Origin: a virus
Virus record (IMG/VR): IMGVR_UViG_3300030419_006105
Span: 1 to 64,000 of that record
DNA length: 64,000 nucleotides
Reading direction: 5' to 3' (one strand)
Shown here: positions 60,349 through 64,000 of the stretch, piece by piece
Numbering within the stretch: the stretch's first letter is position 1
Layout: each line of letters opens with the position of its first letter
Program-made: the position numbers and the translations under genes
Notes under the pieces: generated by a model
The model's database searches: none
Told to the model about the DNA's origin: nothing
What the model saw: the letters and a program-made list of their open reading frames with translations, nothing else

Positions 60349-61036
60349 AGCAGTAGTTCCTATTTCGGGTGGTTTAGATAGTTCAATAATTCTAAGCTTA
60401 GCATCTCAAAAGCATGATGAAGTTTATGCATTAACTTATGACTATGGTCAAAAGCATAGAAAAGAAATCATAGCTGCTAGTAGTCAAATAAATGAATATG
60501 ATAATATAGAAGATCATGTAACTATAGATATTAGATTCTTTAGAGATATTGCTTCAACTTCTTCTCTTACTAATAATAATATTAAAGTGGCACATGCGAG
60601 GGATGTGTTAGGAGACGCTCAAACAGTAAATTATGTTCCATTTAGAAATATGATGATGCTATCAATTGCATGCTCATATGCAGAGTCAGTAGAAGCAGAT
60701 GTCGTATATCATGGATCAGCTCTAGTAGATAGTCAAGCTGGTTATTGGGACGGTAGTGCAGAATTTTTAGAACAAATTAATAACGTAACAGCGTTAAACC
60801 GTAAAAATAGAATACGGATAGAAGCACCATTAATTACATTATCTAAACAAGAAATTGTAAAGTTAGGTATCGATAATAATATAAATTTTGAAGACACATG
60901 GACATGTTATGAAGGGAAAGATAAAGCATGTGGTTATTGTACGGCATGTAGTTCTCGAATACAAGGCTTTTTGCAAAATAATATTAAAGACCCAATAGAA
61001 TATGAACGCGACGATATCCCCTGGAAAGGAACTTGA
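60341..61036 (+). CDS. queC: 7-cyano-7-deazaguanine (preQ0) synthase QueC
   Basis: A 231-residue PP-loop ATPase that turns CDG through the amide (ADG) into preQ0. The ATP-binding VPISGGLDSSIIL (6-18), YDYGQKHRKEI (39-49) and VNYVPFRNMMML (105-116) blocks and the C-terminal zinc motif ending ACGYCTACSSR are all typical. It overlaps uvsX by eight bases and is cotranscribed with replication genes. The nearby amidotransferase (61958) may feed it ammonia; in some phages the two are fused as Gat-QueC. Confidence 0.95.
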   Translation: MSKAVVPISGGLDSSIILSLASQKHDEVYALTYDYGQKHRKEIIAASSQINEYDNIEDHVTIDIRFFRDIASTSSLTNNNIKVAHARDVLGDAQTVNYVPFRNMMMLSIACSYAESVEADVVYHGSALVDSQAGYWDGSAEFLEQINNVTALNRKNRIRIEAPLITLSKQEIVKLGIDNNINFEDTWTCYEGKDKACGYCTACSSRIQGFLQNNIKDPIEYERDDIPWKGT

Positions 61037-61955
61037 GTATAGTGATGTACTGTTAGTACCTAAGTACAGTATATTACAGTCTCGTAAAGACGCAAATACT
61101 ACTCTATATGTAGGTAAGTTTAAATTTAATTTACCAGTTGTTCCTGCAAATATGGAGACTGTAATAAGTTTAGAACTTGCCAAAAAATTAGATGAGTTAG
61201 GTTATTTTTATATTATGCACCGATTTGAAGATGTAGTAAGATCGTGCGAATATATGAATAGAAATAAGTTTAAATGTATTAGTTTAAGTATTGGTGTTAA
61301 TTCACAATCTTATGAACAAATAGATAAAATTTTAGACAAAAAATTACGAGTAGATATTTTTACAATTGATGTAGCACATGGACATCATGTTAAAGTACAA
61401 AACATGATTCACTACATAAAAAATAAATTACCGAGTTGTGTTATTATAGCTGGTAATGTAGGGACATATGAAGGTTTTAAATATCTTGAAAAAGCAGGTG
61501 CAGATATTGTAAAAGTAGGAATTGGTTCTGGAGTAATATGTACAACTAGATTTAAAACAGGTTTTGGTACACCTATGTTTTCAACCATAACAAAAATAGC
61601 ACAATCAGATAATACTGCTAAAATTATGGCAGATGGTGGTTGTAAACATTTTGGTGATATTGCTAAAGCGTTTGTGGCAGGTGCTGATATGGTTATGGCA
61701 GGTTCTTTTTTTGCATCATGTATTGATTCACCAGCAAAGTTAGTTAACGGTATTAAACAATATTACGGTAGTACATCTTATAATCAAAAACAAGATAGGT
61801 TAAATTTTGTTGAAGGTAGAGAAGTTGAGTTAAACCTAGCACCAGAATATGAAATTAGATTAAAAGAAATACAAAGCGCTTTACAAAGCTCTCTTTCTTA
61901 TGCTGGTGGTTATGATTTAACTTGCCTTAAACAAGTAAAGTATATAACATTATAA
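61002..61955 (+). CDS. GMP reductase / IMP dehydrogenase family protein, GuaC-like
   Basis: A 317-residue TIM-barrel oxidoreductase without CBS domains. EYSDVLLVPKYSILQSRKDA opens the barrel, VPANMETV follows, FTIDVAHGHH lies near 123, the active-site loop is VGIGSGVICTTRFKTGFG (about 172-189), and MADGGCKHFGDIAKAFVAGA follows. The CTTRxKTG loop and short length favour GMP reductase (GMP to IMP) over IMP dehydrogenase. It overlaps queC by 35 bases and nearly abuts the amidotransferase. It may tune purine pools for GTP-derived deazaguanine, or recover guanine nucleotides after base exchange. This is inference. Confidence 0.85.
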   Translation: MNATISPGKELEYSDVLLVPKYSILQSRKDANTTLYVGKFKFNLPVVPANMETVISLELAKKLDELGYFYIMHRFEDVVRSCEYMNRNKFKCISLSIGVNSQSYEQIDKILDKKLRVDIFTIDVAHGHHVKVQNMIHYIKNKLPSCVIIAGNVGTYEGFKYLEKAGADIVKVGIGSGVICTTRFKTGFGTPMFSTITKIAQSDNTAKIMADGGCKHFGDIAKAFVAGADMVMAGSFFASCIDSPAKLVNGIKQYYGSTSYNQKQDRLNFVEGREVELNLAPEYEIRLKEIQSALQSSLSYAGGYDLTCLKQVKYITL

Positions 61956-61957
61956 TT

Positions 61958-62623
61958 ATGTGTGGAATATTTGGATCAAACAATATAGAAACGTTTAGAG
62001 AGCTGTATATTAAAAACACAGAACGTGGTAATTTTGTACGCAGTATAACAAAATTATTCCCTGCAGGAACTAGAAATAATATACGAGTAGAAACTAATTA
62101 CGAGCAAGATTTAGGTAAACATATACATGAAAATCCGTTTTGCATGTATTACTTAGGTCACTTACAATCACCAACATCTAAAGTAAGAGATTTTAATAAA
62201 ACAACTAGCCATCCGTTTAATTTAAATAATCAATATCTTGCTCATAATGGAGTATTAGAAAATGATAGAGATTTAATTGAAGAATATAACCTAGAAGGAT
62301 ATAATGATGTGGATAGTAGTGTAATATTACCGTTAATAGAAAAGATTGGATTTGAAGACGCAATATCTTCTTTACAAGGAACGTTTAGTTGTTGGTATTA
62401 TAATAGTAACACTGGGAGTTTACGGATATTTAGATCTGGTTCTACATTATTTTCTAACGGTGGAGATTTTAGTTCAATACAACCAGAAACTGACCACGAA
62501 AGAGTCAATAGCTTAGGATATAAATATATAAACGAAGGGTCTATATTAGAATATAACTTTACTTCTAACACTTTTAAGGAGGTTAATCAGTTTGAACTTA
62601 ATAAGACTCCGTTCTTTTTATGA
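61958..62623 (+). CDS. Class II glutamine amidotransferase, stand-alone (Gat)
   Basis: A 221-residue Ntn-type glutaminase. Cys2 is exposed after Met removal (MCGIFGS), and the glutamine-site blocks YYLGHLQSPTS, TSHPFNLNNQYLAHNGVLEN and NDVDSSVILPLIEKIG match the GlmS/PurF/AsnB amidotransferase half. The synthase half that normally follows is missing. Only the guaC-like gene separates it from queC, and Gat-QueC fusions are known in phages that make amidated deazaguanine. It could thus supply NH3 to QueC. A different partner in glycan synthesis is an alternative. Confidence 0.88.
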   Translation: MCGIFGSNNIETFRELYIKNTERGNFVRSITKLFPAGTRNNIRVETNYEQDLGKHIHENPFCMYYLGHLQSPTSKVRDFNKTTSHPFNLNNQYLAHNGVLENDRDLIEEYNLEGYNDVDSSVILPLIEKIGFEDAISSLQGTFSCWYYNSNTGSLRIFRSGSTLFSNGGDFSSIQPETDHERVNSLGYKYINEGSILEYNFTSNTFKEVNQFELNKTPFFL

Positions 62624-63324
62624 AAACTTTAATAGCAACAGCTACTAAACATGATATAGACGGGTTTAAAAATACTAGACTATCAAAAAGTTTAACATAT
62701 CACAAAGAAAATCAAAGCGTTGTAAACTATGAATTAGAACCAACATTTAATAATACAACTGGTTTATGTTCTGTATATAATAATTATCTAACGAAAAAAT
62801 ACCTAAAGAAATATGACTGTATATTATTTGTACATGATGATTTACATATCGATAGTGTTAATTTTTTAACATGCATAAGAGAGTATTTTAAAAAGGGTTA
62901 TGATGTAGTAGGATTAGCTGGCGGTAGTAAAATACAAATTAAAAAACCATGTCTATGGCATATTTTATGTAAACCGGAAACCCTATCAGGAGTTGTAGCT
63001 CATTACAAAAACAAAACAGATTATTATCAAACTATATTTGGACAAGTACCAAAAGAAGTTGTATTATTAGACGGTTTATTTTTAGCTGTAAAGACAAAAT
63101 CATTAGCATTACATAATATACGATTTGATGAAAATATAAAAGGATTCCATCATTATGATCTAAAATTTTGTTTAGATTGCCATTTAGCAGGTATGCGTTT
63201 GACGACAGCTCCAATACAAGTAATTCATGACTCACCAGGCTTAACTAAATTCACAGAAGAATTTGCAAAATCAGAGGAGTACCTATATAATGTACTCGTA
63301 AAACATGCTGACCAGCGAAAATAA
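62620..63324 (+). CDS. Glycosyltransferase-like protein (GT2-type)
   Basis: A 234-residue protein. DCILFVHDDLHIDSVNFL (near residue 67) and VVLLDGLFLAVKTKSL (about 147-162), followed by FHHYDLKFCLDCHLAGMRLT, resemble a family of GT-A enzymes with an F-V-H-D-D metal site. It overlaps the amidotransferase gene by four bases and precedes gene 41. A glycosyltransferase in a deazaguanine/replication operon could glycosylate a modified base, as T4 glucosylates hydroxymethylcytosine, but there is no direct evidence. Confidence 0.68.
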   Translation: MKTLIATATKHDIDGFKNTRLSKSLTYHKENQSVVNYELEPTFNNTTGLCSVYNNYLTKKYLKKYDCILFVHDDLHIDSVNFLTCIREYFKKGYDVVGLAGGSKIQIKKPCLWHILCKPETLSGVVAHYKNKTDYYQTIFGQVPKEVVLLDGLFLAVKTKSLALHNIRFDENIKGFHHYDLKFCLDCHLAGMRLTTAPIQVIHDSPGLTKFTEEFAKSEEYLYNVLVKHADQRK

Positions 63325-64000
63325 TTATTTAGATATAGATCTTGATTATTTAGAGAAAATAGTATTTAAAAATTGTCTTGAAGATGATATTTATTTAAAT
63401 TCTATTATTGATAATCTTAATTATAAGTTTTTTAAAAATAAAGACTTTCAACAGATTATTAAATTAATTCAAGCTCTATATAAGAAGAATAATAAGAGAC
63501 CAACGCGTACAGAATTAGAATTATACTTAAATAATGATCAGTTAAAAGAACATTATAATAAAAGTAAAATAATAATTAATGACGTTGATTCAGATTTAAC
63601 ATCTGAAGATTTATATGCTTATACAGAAAAATACTTGCAAGAGCAAGCTGTATTTAATACATTTTTAGAAATTGTTGATAGTAAAGAGAGAGATGTAAAA
63701 ACAATACATGATAAGTTTAATAAAGCTTGTAATATTTCTATTACTACAAATGTAGGTCATAATTATTTTAAAGACATTGAAGAACATATAACCAATTTAA
63801 CTACAAGAGAACATAAAATTAAAACTGGGTGGGATTGGTTAGATGAAAGATTAGATGGAGGTTTCCTGGAAGCTGGTAGAAGTATGTATGTATTTGCAGG
63901 TCCGACTAATGTAGGTAAATCTATATTCTTAAGCAATATAGCCACGACTGCAGCAAGTGAAGGAAAAAATGTACTAGTAATTTCTCTTGAAATGTCAGAA
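63305..64000 (+). CDS. gp41: Replicative DNA helicase gp41 (DnaB-like), partial
   Basis: The start of the T4-type helicase, cut by the right edge; 232 residues are visible. From ATG 63305 the frame reads MLTSENNYLDIDLDYLEKIV. The DnaB-like N-terminal domain spans about 1-150. KTGWDWLDERLDGG (about 174-187), Walker A FAGPTNVGKS (about 196-205) and VISLEMSE mark the RecA-like motor. The start overlaps the glycosyltransferase gene by 20 bases; an ATG at 63290 is out of frame and stops at once. It closes the operon uvsX-queC-41. Confidence 0.93.
   Translation, partial: MLTSENNYLDIDLDYLEKIVFKNCLEDDIYLNSIIDNLNYKFFKNKDFQQIIKLIQALYKKNNKRPTRTELELYLNNDQLKEHYNKSKIIINDVDSDLTSEDLYAYTEKYLQEQAVFNTFLEIVDSKERDVKTIHDKFNKACNISITTNVGHNYFKDIEEHITNLTTREHKIKTGWDWLDERLDGGFLEAGRSMYVFAGPTNVGKSIFLSNIATTAASEGKNVLVISLEMSE

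Noticed and set aside
62576-62582. AAGGAGG on the + strand before the glycosyltransferase gene
   Set aside because: It lies 37 bases upstream of the ATG at 62620, too far, and is inside the amidotransferase coding sequence.
1-64000. tRNA genes, CRISPR arrays, insertion sequences, attachment sites, lysogeny genes
   Set aside because: No gap is long enough for tRNA clusters, and no repeat arrays, transposases, integrases or repressors were recognised.

Overview
The window is part of a large, AT-rich, strictly lytic T4-like myovirus, most likely marine. The evidence is a T4 core spread over both strands. The virion block holds a gp5-like hub, gp23 capsid, gp22 scaffold, gp21 protease, gp4, a gp13-like neck protein, gp20 portal and gp15. 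The replication and recombination block holds UvsW, sigma gp55, gp47, gp46, gp43 polymerase, UvsX and the start of gp41 helicase. I see no integrase, tRNA, rRNA, CRISPR array or photosynthesis gene, so the host cannot be named. Cyanobacterial or other marine bacterioplankton hosts are all possible.

Layout. 1-1123 (-): baseplate and structural genes. 1173-4364 (+): DNA-modification operon (dpdA, formyltransferase, DUF1599, P-loop ATPase, queF), closed by a strong bidirectional terminator. 4413-12581 (-): capsid, neck and portal genes. 12594-17008 (-): DinG-like helicase, small proteins, GroES-like co-chaperonin, inorganic pyrophosphatase, a tandem hairpin repeat and a DUF366 protein. 17044-42677: a surface-glycan island of about 27 genes, including a 19-gene minus-strand operon from 42677 down to 24770. 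It carries glycosyltransferases, radical SAM enzymes, deoxysugar and heptose enzymes, an acetolactate-synthase-like enzyme and PanB. 42729-46569: phoH, a kinase, queE, queD and folE. 46561-49736 (-): late genes for two probable virion-packaged enzymes, plus a nuclease. 49801-64000 (+): replication core, with queC, a GMP-reductase-like gene, a class II amidotransferase and a glycosyltransferase placed between uvsX and gene 41.

The main result is a complete, dispersed 7-deazaguanine pathway: FolE, QueD, QueE, QueC and QueF make preQ1 from GTP, and a DpdA-like transglycosylase could place it in DNA. A PurN-like formyltransferase is start-stop coupled to dpdA, which suggests a formylated preQ1-type base. 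DUF366, DUF1599, a P-loop ATPase and a stand-alone amidotransferase beside QueC are further candidate partners.

The modification genes share one promoter design with the replication genes. It is TTGNNN-N15/17-TATAAT (or TATACT) placed 6-7 nt before the start codon, which would give leaderless mRNAs. Late structural genes carry NATAAATA, usually 5-6 nt before the start. Modification would therefore run together with DNA synthesis, ahead of virion assembly. A second striking item is a late, probably packaged protein with two ADP-ribosyltransferase-like domains whose N-terminus copies a segment of the capsid protein arm.
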